Shown in pieces: positions 56,690 to 64,000 of a stretch of 64,000 bases of DNA. A program made the position numbers and the translations under genes. Origin of the DNA: JANPPS01 sp964242575 (lineage in GTDB: Bacteria; Pseudomonadota; Alphaproteobacteria; Acetobacterales; Acetobacteraceae); assembly GCA_964242575.1 (NCBI GenBank), contig CAXTCN010000009.1:33485-97484 (forward strand). The letters run 5' to 3'. Positions within the stretch are counted from its first letter, which is position 1; the number at the start of each line of letters is the position of its first letter. The notes under the pieces were generated by a model. The model searched no databases. It worked only from the letters and a program-made list of their open reading frames with translations, and had not been told where the DNA came from.

Positions 56690-57919
56690 ATGGCGCTGCC
56701 GCCCTCCCCGCTCGCCGTCGCCATGCCCGAGCTGCCGCCGATGCTGGGCGTCCGGCTGGGCGCCGCCGCCGCCGGGATACGCTACGCGGACCGGACCGAC
56801 CTCGTGATGGCGGAGCTGCCGGCGGGCACCGTGGCGGCCGGCGTGTTCACCCGCAACAAGTGCCCCGGCGCGCCGGTGGACTGGTGCCGCAACGCGCTCA
56901 AGGGCGGCCAGGCGCGGGCGGTGGTGGTGAATGCGGGCAACGCCAACGTGTTCACCGGCCATGCCGGCGCCCATGCCGTGCAGGCCACCGCGGACGCGGC
57001 CGCGGACCTGGTGGACTGCCGCGCCTCCGAGGTGTTCGTCGCCAGCACGGGCGTGATTGGCGAACCGCTGCCGCACGGGCGCCTGATCGCCGCGTTGCCG
57101 GGCCTGCACGCCAGCTTGTCCGAGGCTGGATGGGACGCCGCCGCGCGCGGCATCATGACGACCGACACGTTTCCCAAGGCCGCGACCCGCACCGCGCTGA
57201 TTGACGGCAAGCCGGTCCGCATCAGCGGCTTCGCCAAGGGCAGCGGCATGGTCGCGCCGGACATGGCGACCATGCTGTGCTTCGTGTTCACCGACGCCAA
57301 GCTGCCCGCCGGCCTGTTGCAGGACATGCTGGCCCGCGGCGTGCGGCGCAGCTTCAACTGCACGACGGTCGATAGCGACACCTCGACCAGCGACACCGTG
57401 CTGCTGTTCGCGACCGGCTTGGCCGAGCACAAGCGGGTGGGCCGGGACGACGCCAAGCTGGTGCGGCCATTCCGCGACGCGCTGGACTCGCTATTGCTGG
57501 ACTTGGCGTTGCAGGTGGTGCGGGATGGCGAGGGTGCGCAGAAACTGGTGCGGATCGACGTGACCGGCGCCGTGTCCAACAAGTCCGCCCGCCGGGTCGC
57601 GTTGGCGATTGCGAACTCGCCGCTGGTGAAGACGGCCATTGCCGGGGAGGACGCGAACTGGGGGCGCATCGTCATGGCCGTGGGCAAGGCGGGCGAGCCG
57701 GCGGACCGGGACCGGCTGTCGGTCGGCGTCGGCGGCACCTGGATGGCGCGGGACGGCGGCGTGGTGCCGGGCTACGACGAGACGCCGGTCGTGGCGCACA
57801 TGAAGGGCCGCGAGATCGGCGTCATGGTGGACCTCGGGCTGAGCAAGGGACGCGGCACCGCTTGGACCTGCGACCTGACCCACGGCTACATCGACATCAA
57901 CGGCAGCTACCGGAGCTGA
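56690..57919 (+). CDS. argJ: Bifunctional ornithine acetyltransferase / N-acetylglutamate synthase ArgJ
   Basis: A 409-residue Ntn-type enzyme of cyclic arginine synthesis. It self-cleaves before Thr194 in KGSGMVAPDMATML, where that Thr becomes the nucleophile of the beta chain. The oxyanion Thr-Gly pair is in VASTGVIGEPLP. It lies 5 bp after the parvulin gene and its end overlaps the 3' end of the blh gene on the other strand by 13 bp. Confidence 0.93.
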   Translation: MALPPSPLAVAMPELPPMLGVRLGAAAAGIRYADRTDLVMAELPAGTVAAGVFTRNKCPGAPVDWCRNALKGGQARAVVVNAGNANVFTGHAGAHAVQATADAAADLVDCRASEVFVASTGVIGEPLPHGRLIAALPGLHASLSEAGWDAAARGIMTTDTFPKAATRTALIDGKPVRISGFAKGSGMVAPDMATMLCFVFTDAKLPAGLLQDMLARGVRRSFNCTTVDSDTSTSDTVLLFATGLAEHKRVGRDDAKLVRPFRDALDSLLLDLALQVVRDGEGAQKLVRIDVTGAVSNKSARRVALAIANSPLVKTAIAGEDANWGRIVMAVGKAGEPADRDRLSVGVGGTWMARDGGVVPGYDETPVVAHMKGREIGVMVDLGLSKGRGTAWTCDLTHGYIDINGSYRS

Positions 57920-58806
57920 GGCGCGGCTTCCAATCGGCTCAACGGACGCGCCGCGCTGGTGGCCCACTCCAGCAGCATGTGCGGCAGCGTCAGCGCGGCC
58001 AGCCCTTGGATGGTGAGCGCGAGCAGCCGGTCCGGCGCGGGTCCGGCATAGGCGTGCCACAGTGCCGCGCCGATCAGCAGCGTCAGCGCCGTGACCGGCA
58101 GCGACAGCCATACGGCGCCCCGCATCGTCTGAACCCGTGGCGCCCGCCGTGCATCCGCGACCAACCCGGCCATGTGCCGCGGCGCGTGGAGGCAGACGAA
58201 ATAGACGGCGAAGGCGGTGAGCGGGGGGGCCAGCACGAACAGGGCGATCAGCAACGCAGGCTCCGCCAACGCCCGCACCCGCGCCTGCACGCACCAGAGC
58301 GCCGCACAGCCGAGCCAGGACAGCGACGCAGCTAACAACCACCCAGGTGGCGACGGCATTGCGGTCCCGGTCACGGCGGCAAACACCGCTGCGGTGGCAG
58401 TAGGGTTGACCAGCACTGGCATCGCGACCGGCAAGCCGCCCCGAACGAGCGCCTCCAACCCGGCAGCCGGCCCGGCGTCCTCCGAGCCAAAATGCCAGGC
58501 CGAGGCCGCCAGGAACCCGGCCAACGTCGGCAGCGGCGCGACGTGCCAGGCCACCAGCACCGAGGCTGCCAGCGACAGGTACGGCAGGGCGAACACCAGG
58601 AACCATGGCCGTCCCCAGCGGGGGCGCAGGAGGGGCCGGGCCACCTCGCCGTCCAGCGCCCCATGCGGCACGCCAAGCACGATGATGGCACTGAGCGCGC
58701 ACAGCCATGCCGTGCTGGGCGGCAGCGTGCCCGTGACAATCAGCGCCGCGCCGGCCAGCGCGCGCCAGCCAAACCCAAGCTCCTGCGAGGCCGCCGGCAC
58801 AGCCAT
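57907..58806 (-). CDS. blh: Beta-carotene 15,15'-dioxygenase, Brp/Blh family
   Basis: A 299-residue integral-membrane enzyme that cleaves beta-carotene symmetrically into two retinals. The five histidines expected to hold the iron are present: His48 in GVPHGALDGE, His105 in SAWHFGSED, His207 and His211 in CLHAPRHM and His276 in TLPHMLLEW. About seven to eight hydrophobic segments are visible. It begins 3 bp after the rhodopsin gene, so one transcript supplies apoprotein and chromophore. No carotenoid biosynthesis genes lie in the window. Its 3' end overlaps argJ on the other strand. Confidence 0.9.
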   Translation of the reverse strand: MAVPAASQELGFGWRALAGAALIVTGTLPPSTAWLCALSAIIVLGVPHGALDGEVARPLLRPRWGRPWFLVFALPYLSLAASVLVAWHVAPLPTLAGFLAASAWHFGSEDAGPAAGLEALVRGGLPVAMPVLVNPTATAAVFAAVTGTAMPSPPGWLLAASLSWLGCAALWCVQARVRALAEPALLIALFVLAPPLTAFAVYFVCLHAPRHMAGLVADARRAPRVQTMRGAVWLSLPVTALTLLIGAALWHAYAGPAPDRLLALTIQGLAALTLPHMLLEWATSAARPLSRLEAAPQLR

Positions 58807-58809
58807 GCT

Positions 58810-59550
58810 CTATGCGGCGGTCCTTCGTAACGTAGGACGTGTGGCAGAGGCCAGGTCCCGCTCCGTGACGGCCGCATCCGACGTCGTGGTCAACAAGCCG
58901 TAGGCGACCTTGGACACCAGGTCGAGCACGGCGATGCTGGCGACCCCCGCTCCCTCGCCTATTGTGCCCAGGCCGTCCGGCGTGACTGCAAGGAGCAACG
59001 GGTAGATCAGCCACAGGACTGAAAGAATGGCCGCGTTGCGGCGGTAGGCGGCGCGCACGTCGTCCCGCTCGGCCATGTTCGCCTGCATGAACGGACCCCA
59101 GATGACGTAGTACACCGCCAGGAACGCGCCGCAGGAGATGGTGAACCAGGTCCATTTGATCCAGAATGTTTCAGACGCGCCGAAGGCGAACGCCGTCACG
59201 ATCATGAGCACGTCGGCCAGCAGCACCCCGAGTATGGCGCCATGCCGCTTCTCACCCGCGTGCATCGCCGTCATGGATAGCGTGACCAGCAGCAACGGCG
59301 TGGTGAACGTCCAATCGATGTAGCGCGCGAAGTAGAACACCCGGCCAGTCGCGGCGCCATCCGGGATAGTGACGCTGCCCTGCCCGACCGCCATCGCGAA
59401 GTACGAGCAAGCCGCGATGATCGGCACGATGCCGTGGATGACCGTGTGCATCTCCTCGGCCGGCGTGCGCCGCTTGCCGATCGCAAGGATCGCGAGGCCA
59501 CCCAAGATCATGCCGAAAGTGCCGATCCAGAGCCAAGTTTGCGGGTTCAT
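58810..59550 (-). CDS. Bacteriorhodopsin-like microbial rhodopsin with D-T-T helix-C motif
   Basis: A 246-residue seven-helix retinal protein. Helix C has Arg76, Asp79 (acceptor), Thr83 and Thr90 in the place of the proton donor (Asp96 in bacteriorhodopsin, Glu108 in proteorhodopsin). Lys214 in LDLVSKVAYG is the retinal Schiff-base lysine and Asp210 the second counter-ion. Trp80, Trp180, Tyr183, Pro184, Thr84 and Asp113 also match bacteriorhodopsin. Leu87 sits at the colour-tuning site and predicts green absorption. Helix E has a bulky Trp/Phe where antenna-binding xanthorhodopsins have Gly. There is no proteorhodopsin-type helix-B histidine. ATG 59550 has GGA upstream. Outward proton pump or light sensor. 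Confidence 0.92.
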   Translation of the reverse strand: MNPQTWLWIGTFGMILGGLAILAIGKRRTPAEEMHTVIHGIVPIIAACSYFAMAVGQGSVTIPDGAATGRVFYFARYIDWTFTTPLLLVTLSMTAMHAGEKRHGAILGVLLADVLMIVTAFAFGASETFWIKWTWFTISCGAFLAVYYVIWGPFMQANMAERDDVRAAYRRNAAILSVLWLIYPLLLAVTPDGLGTIGEGAGVASIAVLDLVSKVAYGLLTTTSDAAVTERDLASATRPTLRRTAA

Positions 59551-59571
59551 GCATTCATCCGTTCGTAACTG

Positions 59572-59596
59572 CACGATGAACAACATCCAAAGTTCC
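59572..59596 (-). promoter_or_regulatory. Possible EcfG-type stress promoter before rhodopsin-blh
   Basis: On the minus strand GGAAC is followed after 16 bases by CGTG. The alphaproteobacterial general-stress sigma EcfG prefers GGAAC-N16/17-CGTT, so this is a three-of-four match at the -10. Transcription would begin some 15 bases before the rhodopsin ATG. It is a guess from one short motif. Confidence 0.3.
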
Positions 59597-59683
59597 GGGT
59601 TTCAATTCGGGCAATGCAGCACCGCCAACTCTGCGTGAACCGGCCTGGGTGCGGTTCGTGGCCGCCATGTTATAGGGGCGCCC

Positions 59684-60976
59684 ATGCTGACCTCCCCATT
59701 CCCTGACGCCACCATAGACTCGGACGCTGCTGCACGGCGGGACCTCCGGCGGCACAAGGCGTTCGCCACTGGCTTGCTGGTGTTCATGGCGGCGTTGGTG
59801 CTGCTGAGCTATGCGTTGCCGCTGAGCTTTGGCGCGGACCTGTTGCAGGCCAGCGCCAAGGCCGGGTTCGTGGGCGGCATCGCCGACTGGTTCGCGGTGA
59901 CCGCGCTGTTCCGCCATCCGCTCGGCCTGCCGATCCCGCACACCGCCATCATCCCCACCCAAAAGGCGCGGCTGGGCCGTGCGCTGGGCCGGTTCGTGGC
60001 CGGGCACGTATTCACCCCGGCCGAGGTGTCCCGCCTGCTGGGCCGGCTGGACCTGTCGGCCATCGTGGCGCGGTTCCTGTCGGACCCCGCCGCCGCGCGC
60101 CCGGCCGCGAAGGCGCTGGCGGAAATGCTGCCCCGGGTGCTCGCCACCATCGAGGACGGGCGGGCCCGGCGCACGATGGCCCGCATCGTGCCGCGCATGG
60201 TGGGGGGGCCGGGCGCCGGGCGGATCGTGGCGCGCGCGCTGCGCAGCCTGGTGGAGGGCGGGCGGCATCAGGAGGCATTCGGCTTCCTGCTGGGCGAAAT
60301 CCGCAAGGGCCTCGACAGCAAGCACGACGCGATCCACAGCTTTATCCAGGACAAGGTGCGGGCCTCGGGCGGCCGGCTGGTCGGCTGGGTGCTGGGCGCG
60401 CAGGTGGCGGAGCGGGTGTTGGGCGTGCTGCGGGACGAGCTGGAGCGCGTCGGCCCAGAGGACGGCAACATCCGCGCCGCGTTCGACGAGTGGGTGCGGG
60501 GCGAGATCGATCGGATTGAGACCGACCCCGAGCGCGCAGCCGAGATCGGCCGCGCGATCCGCCGCGTGGTGGCGCACGAGACGGTGCAGACCTGGCTGTG
60601 GGACGTGTGGTCGCGGCTGCGTGCGGCCATCGAGGCCGACGCGAAACGGCCCGGCGGCCATGCGCTCGCGGTGATCGAGGCGGCGCTCGGCAACCTGGGC
60701 CGCTTCCTACAGGATGACCCGGGGGCGCGGGCACGGCTGCAAGCCGCGGCGGAGGGCGTGATCACCGGGCTGCTGCCGAGCGCGCAGGCGCAGTTGTCGG
60801 ACTTCATCGAGTACGTGGTGGCGGGCTGGCCCGCCGAGACCATCACGGAGAAGCTGGAGCTTCGCGTCGGCCGGGACTTGCAGTTTGTCCGGGTGAACGG
60901 GACGCTGGTGGGGTTCCTGGTGGGTGGCGCGTTGTTCCTGGCGCTGCACGCCGTGTTCGGCCGGGTCGCGGTTTGA
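59684..60976 (+). CDS. DUF445-family membrane protein
   Basis: A 430-residue protein with one hydrophobic segment near 27-47 and another at the extreme C terminus (about 405-425). In between lies a long alpha-helical, Arg/Ala-rich region typical of DUF445/YjiN proteins (AGFVGGIADWFAVTALFRHPLGLP near 58 is diagnostic). Function in the family is unknown. It is divergent from rhodopsin over 133 bp; TATAGG stands just ahead of the ATG, so the transcript may be almost leaderless. Confidence 0.83.
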   Translation: MLTSPFPDATIDSDAAARRDLRRHKAFATGLLVFMAALVLLSYALPLSFGADLLQASAKAGFVGGIADWFAVTALFRHPLGLPIPHTAIIPTQKARLGRALGRFVAGHVFTPAEVSRLLGRLDLSAIVARFLSDPAAARPAAKALAEMLPRVLATIEDGRARRTMARIVPRMVGGPGAGRIVARALRSLVEGGRHQEAFGFLLGEIRKGLDSKHDAIHSFIQDKVRASGGRLVGWVLGAQVAERVLGVLRDELERVGPEDGNIRAAFDEWVRGEIDRIETDPERAAEIGRAIRRVVAHETVQTWLWDVWSRLRAAIEADAKRPGGHALAVIEAALGNLGRFLQDDPGARARLQAAAEGVITGLLPSAQAQLSDFIEYVVAGWPAETITEKLELRVGRDLQFVRVNGTLVGFLVGGALFLALHAVFGRVAV

Positions 60977-60981
60977 ACGCC

Positions 60982-61623
60982 CTAGCGGTCCGGCGGATCG
61001 GCTGCCTGGCGCACCAGCACCGCGACCTCGTTCCGCCGGAGCGGCGGCAAGGTCCAGGGCGGGTCGTAGAACCAGGCGAACGGAGCGCCCTGTTGTGCCC
61101 AGGATGTGCGGGACAGGCCGGTCAGAAGCTTTACCTTCTGGGCCGCCACTGCCTCCGGCGCGGTGGTGCCGGAAAACCGCAGGACCGCGACGGTCTCGGC
61201 CGGCACCTCCACGACCCTGACCCGCTCATCGAGCGGACGCGGCGCGGTCGCGAGCGTGACGGTGGCAGGGAGGAAGAAGCGGATGGCCGAGCCGGCCGCC
61301 GTCGAGTCCTGCGCAACCGGGGCGGTCATGGCCAGCGTCTGGCCCTGAGCGACCGGGGCTGTCATGGCGATGCGGGACGACCCGGCGTTCCGCCCGAAGA
61401 TGTAGCCGGCCAACCGGCTGAAGCCCTCGCTCCGCGCCTGCACCTCGGCCGCGTCCACAACCGTCTCCGCCGCGACGCGCGCGCCGTACTGGCGCACCTC
61501 GATGCCGTCTTGGCGGTCGATGACGGTGAAGGCGGGTTCCTCGGTGCCCGACCGCACGCCGATCACGGAACAGGCGCCAAGCAGGATGCTGCCCAGTATG
61601 GATGCCATGGCACGCAGCCTCAT
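60982..61623 (-). CDS. SOUL-family haem-binding lipoprotein
   Basis: A 213-residue protein with a lipobox LLGAC (Cys18) and a SOUL domain from about 30 (IEVRQYGARVAAETVV, then RIAMTAPVAQ repeated as LAMTAPVAQ). SOUL proteins bind haem or tetrapyrroles. The lipobox places it in the periplasm, at the outer or inner membrane. The stop of the preceding gene overlaps its start (ATGA). The repeated MTAPVAQ motif is typical of bacterial SOUL proteins. Confidence 0.85.
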   Translation of the reverse strand: MRLRAMASILGSILLGACSVIGVRSGTEEPAFTVIDRQDGIEVRQYGARVAAETVVDAAEVQARSEGFSRLAGYIFGRNAGSSRIAMTAPVAQGQTLAMTAPVAQDSTAAGSAIRFFLPATVTLATAPRPLDERVRVVEVPAETVAVLRFSGTTAPEAVAAQKVKLLTGLSRTSWAQQGAPFAWFYDPPWTLPPLRRNEVAVLVRQAADPPDR

Positions 61624-62117
61624 GCGGCTGGCGCGAGCGCGGCCAGCTTAGCCAGCCAGCGCTCGATCCGGGCGCGGTTCACGCCAAAGTCGCTCCGGCC
61701 CACCAACGAGCGCGAGTACAGCGCGAGGGTCGAGCGGCCGTTGAGACGGTCAAAGAAGCGGACGATAACCGTGTCTGGAAACCGCAGCACCGCCGAGCGC
61801 TGGACGTAGCGGTCGGTGAGCGTGGCGTCGTCCGAGGCGACCTGCTCCAGTCTCAGCTCGGACGCGATGGCCTTGGCGAACAGGCCACGCAGCGCCGCGG
61901 CGTCGATGGCGTACTCCGGCGGAACAAGGTCGCTGCGGGCTGGGCAAAGGTCGGGCGCGGCAGCCAGGGCATCATTCGGCGTGCTGCGGCGCTGGAGCGT
62001 CCCGAACGTGATCGGCCCCAGGTCGGCCGGGCCGAACAACGCCCAGGCCGCGCCCGACCCTATGCCCAAAGCGGCCACGAACGTCAGGGCAGAGGTCGTT
62101 GTTATGGTCCGGCGCAT
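61620..62117 (-). CDS. DUF1499 domain protein
   Basis: A 165-residue protein with an N-terminal hydrophobic segment (about 8-28) and a DUF1499 domain (about 55-160; ALYSRSLVGRSDFGVNRARIERWLAKL is its C-terminal hallmark). DUF1499 function is unknown. AGGGGGG is well placed before ATG 62117. It is coupled by ATGA to the SOUL gene, suggesting a shared task at the envelope. Confidence 0.82.
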   Translation of the reverse strand: MRRTITTTSALTFVAALGIGSGAAWALFGPADLGPITFGTLQRRSTPNDALAAAPDLCPARSDLVPPEYAIDAAALRGLFAKAIASELRLEQVASDDATLTDRYVQRSAVLRFPDTVIVRFFDRLNGRSTLALYSRSLVGRSDFGVNRARIERWLAKLAALAPAA

Positions 62118-62139
62118 AAGCCCCCCTGGCGTTGGACCG

Positions 62140-62168
62140 GATATAGGGTCCTTTCACGCCGGGGTCAT
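62140..62168 (-). promoter_or_regulatory. Putative sigma-70 promoter for the DUF1499-SOUL pair
   Basis: ATGACC and TATATC on the minus strand are 17 bases apart, placing transcription start about 15 bases before the DUF1499 ATG. Each hexamer matches the consensus at four of six positions. Confidence 0.38.
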
Positions 62169-62209
62169 ATACTAAGCGTCAGGCACCGGATGACCAGCCC
62201 GGAACGGAG

Positions 62210-62557
62210 CTAATGCTTCGGCCCGGACAAGCCGTTGGCGATCTGCTCGTTCATGTCAATCAGGAACGGGAAGTCCGGTTGCGGCGAGCCGATGTCCCGC
62301 ATGACGGCCAGCCCAACCGACACGATCTGCGCGCGCAATGGCGCTGGCAACGGGTTGGCGCTGTCGCGGGCCAGGTCGATCACCATGGTCCAGAGCTGCC
62401 GGTTGTCCGCCAGCGCGCGGACCTGCGCCATCTCGCCGCCGCCGCTGGCAGCGCGCAGCGCCCCGTTGGCGCGGCGGAACACGTCGGCGTCCTGGTCGCG
62501 TTGGCTGCGGTGCAGGTTGGACGCCTTGTAGGCACGGGCGGCGTTCATGCCATGCAT
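62210..62557 (-). CDS. flaF: Flagellar biosynthesis regulator FlaF
   Basis: About 115 residues, matching the short FlaF family of alphaproteobacteria, which is needed for flagellin synthesis or secretion. The AARAYKASN N terminus and the NRQLWTMVIDLARD helix are typical. ATG 62557 has GGAGAG upstream; ATG 62548, overlapping the flbT stop as ATGA, is the alternative. It follows flbT in the flagellin cluster. Confidence 0.87.
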   Translation of the reverse strand: MHGMNAARAYKASNLHRSQRDQDADVFRRANGALRAASGGGEMAQVRALADNRQLWTMVIDLARDSANPLPAPLRAQIVSVGLAVMRDIGSPQPDFPFLIDMNEQIANGLSGPKH

Positions 62558-62982
62558 GGTTCGCTCTCCAGTTTGGGGTTGATCGGGGCGACCCGGCCGA
62601 GCACCGTGTCTTCGTGGCGGATGATGCGCCGGGCCAGTTTCAGGGCCTGGTAGCACTCGTCGGCCTGGGCGGCGGCCAAGGCGCGGTCCAGGATTTCCCG
62701 CGCGAGGGCGGAGCTGGTGGCGGCCTTGAACCGTTCAATGAGGTCGTGGGCGGAGGCGAGGCCTTGTTCGCGTTCGTCGTCCGTGCCGATGTAGGCGCAT
62801 TGCAGGGCGAAGTAGATGCGCCGCGCCGGGCTGTCGGCCTCCTCTGGCGGCATGATCTGCTTGCCGAACAGGAAGCGCGCGTGCGCGGTAAGCTCGATGC
62901 GGGTTTTGGTCCGGAACCGGATCGGGGCGCCGTTGATGACCATGACCTCGCCCTGGCGTAGTTCGAGAATTAGATTGGACAC
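62545..62982 (-). CDS. flbT: Flagellin mRNA regulator FlbT
   Basis: About 145 residues. FlbT binds the flagellin mRNA leader and controls its stability in Caulobacter; FlaF acts in opposition. The N terminus LILELRQGEVMVINGAPI is the FlbT signature. GTG 62982 is chosen because GGGGA lies seven bases upstream and the domain starts directly; GTG 63003 is possible. It is separated from the flagellin gene by a strong terminator. Confidence 0.87.
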   Translation of the reverse strand: MSNLILELRQGEVMVINGAPIRFRTKTRIELTAHARFLFGKQIMPPEEADSPARRIYFALQCAYIGTDDEREQGLASAHDLIERFKAATSSALAREILDRALAAAQADECYQALKLARRIIRHEDTVLGRVAPINPKLESEPCMA

Positions 62983-63009
62983 CGTGGGTTCCCCAAGTTG
63001 CACTCTGTG

Positions 63010-63041
63010 AAAAGGTCCGGCGGCGGCAGGACCGCCGCCGG
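63010..63041 (-). terminator. Rho-independent terminator after flagellin
   Basis: A perfect 10-bp stem (CCGGCGGCGG and CCGCCGCCGG) with a five-base loop, followed on the minus strand by ACCTTTT. It begins 8 bases after the flagellin stop. It would end most flagellin transcripts before flbT. Confidence 0.8.
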
Positions 63042-63049
63042 GTCAGTGT

Positions 63050-63958
63050 TTACTTGAACAGGCTCAGCAGGCTTTGCGGGGCCTGGTTGGCAAGCGAGAG
63101 CGCCTGCGTTCCGAGCTGCTGCCTGATCTGCAGAGCCTGCAACTGCGCAGACTCCTTGGCCAAGTCCGCGTCCACCAAAGCGCCGAGACCGGCGTTCAGG
63201 CTGTCGATCTTGCCGGTGTTCTGCTTGATCGTAGCGTCTAGGAACTTGGAGTTGGCGCCAGCCTTGCCCAAGTTGTCCGACACGCCAGTCTGGACCACTG
63301 CAAACGACCCTGCGCCAGCAGTGCTGAGCGCCGTTGCCGCGGCAGCCTGTTCGCCGCCGGGGGTAGCACTTGCGGCGTAAGCGCCCCCAGTAAACGTTCC
63401 GCCAACCAGTCCCGCGAGCGCGCTGGCCAACCCTTGGCTGTCGCTACCTTGCAGCTTGCTCGTAGTCCCGGCCTCGCTGTTGATGATGGTCTTGTCCAGA
63501 GACGCAGCGGTTGCTCCTCCGTTCGTTTTGCCCAGAAGGCTCTGGCCATTGTAGCTTGCGCCATCGACCTGAGCTGCGACCCGCGTTACCAAGGCGCCGT
63601 AGTCTTTCAAAGCCGCGTCCCGCACCTTCGTGTCGGTGACTTCGTTGCCGATCACCACGAGAAGCTTCCTCGCGTTGCCCAGCTCTTCCGAAAGGCCCCC
63701 CAAGGCTTTTTCCGTAACGTCGGCCAAGCCCTTCACGTTGCCGAGCTGCTGGTTCGCGGTCGTGAGCACGCCAACGTCCGAACGGACCCGTTCGGCCACG
63801 GCGAACGTGCCGCCGTCGTCGGACGCATCGGCGACCCGGAGGCCGGTGCTGATGCGCTTCTGCGTCGCCGCCAAGTCTGTCGTAGTGTTGTTCAAGGAAC
63901 GGAGCGCAACTTGCGCGCCGATGTTGGTGTTTACGGAGTTCAAGGGAGCCTGTTGCAC
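63050..63958 (-). CDS. Flagellin
   Basis: A 302-residue flagellin, the filament subunit exported by the flagellar type III apparatus. The N-terminal D0/D1 (SVNTNIGAQVALRSLNNT, then RISTGLRVADASDD) and the C-terminal D1/D0 (SLNAGLGALVDADLAKESA, ending SLLSLFK) are conserved; the middle, about 140-230, is short, Ala/Gly/Ser/Thr-rich and variable, offering glycosylation sites. GTG 63958 with GAAGG upstream is taken as start; TTG 63943 is possible. Only 42 bases of its 5' region are in the window. Confidence 0.9.
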   Translation of the reverse strand: MQQAPLNSVNTNIGAQVALRSLNNTTTDLAATQKRISTGLRVADASDDGGTFAVAERVRSDVGVLTTANQQLGNVKGLADVTEKALGGLSEELGNARKLLVVIGNEVTDTKVRDAALKDYGALVTRVAAQVDGASYNGQSLLGKTNGGATAASLDKTIINSEAGTTSKLQGSDSQGLASALAGLVGGTFTGGAYAASATPGGEQAAAATALSTAGAGSFAVVQTGVSDNLGKAGANSKFLDATIKQNTGKIDSLNAGLGALVDADLAKESAQLQALQIRQQLGTQALSLANQAPQSLLSLFK

Positions 63959-64000
63959 AATCGCCTTCGGGAACGTCGGGATGGCGTGTTCTGGTGCGTT

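Noticed and set aside
58810..59550. Xanthorhodopsin-type antenna rhodopsin or proteorhodopsin
   Set aside because: No small residue at the helix-E window, no helix-B His, no carboxylate donor; residues around the Schiff base resemble bacteriorhodopsin.

Overview
The window is one contiguous stretch of very GC-rich, densely coding DNA with about 60 genes, many of them chained by ATGA, GTGA or TAATG stop/start overlaps. The FlaF/FlbT flagellin regulators, the Rrf2-led SUF operon, the bifunctional NnrDE and the GT repertoire fit an alphaproteobacterium. A member of Rhodospirillales/Acetobacteraceae is my best guess; that placement is inference from gene content, because there is no rRNA in the window. 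I found no tRNA, rRNA, CRISPR array, prophage or intact insertion sequence.

Left part (1-14 kb): NAD(P)HX repair enzyme (minus), an orphan ParA ATPase, a VapBC toxin-antitoxin pair, an EamA exporter, a Pat-like protein acetyltransferase with a degenerate acyl-CoA synthetase core, then a seven-gene branched-chain-amino-acid-type ABC importer operon (livG, livF, three paralogous twin-arginine binding proteins, livH, livM). A CoA-ester lyase is divergent from it.

Centre-left (15-25.3 kb): an operon running ECF sigma factor, anti-sigma-like membrane protein, periplasmic sensor, outer-membrane channel, membrane-fusion protein and two RND pumps. The layout recalls cnrYXH-cnrCBA, but the pumps are of the MdtB/MdtC drug type. 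Next come a GH15 glucanase, an RhlE-type helicase, glutaryl-CoA dehydrogenase and an RlmD/TrmA-type RNA methyltransferase.

Centre (32-39.7 kb): a lower-GC decayed island (SWIM zinc-finger protein, IS66 transposase remnant, serine recombinase remnant) directly beside a complete rrf2-sufBCDSU-sufT-sufA operon with a near-palindrome in front of rrf2.

Centre-right (39.8-52.8 kb): a beta-propeller protein, a NUDIX hydrolase, a three-gene glycosyltransferase/methyltransferase operon, an AlkA-type glycosylase, a diaminopropionate ammonia-lyase operon, DenD-like dehydrogenase and a ClC-CBS channel.

Right part (52.8-64 kb): secA, a parvulin and argJ; then the most distinctive locus, a two-gene operon of a bacteriorhodopsin-like retinal protein with a D-T-T helix-C motif and Blh beta-carotene cleavage oxygenase, so the cell can make retinal for its own light-driven protein if it makes beta-carotene. 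DUF445, SOUL and DUF1499 genes and the flagellin-flbT-flaF cluster follow.
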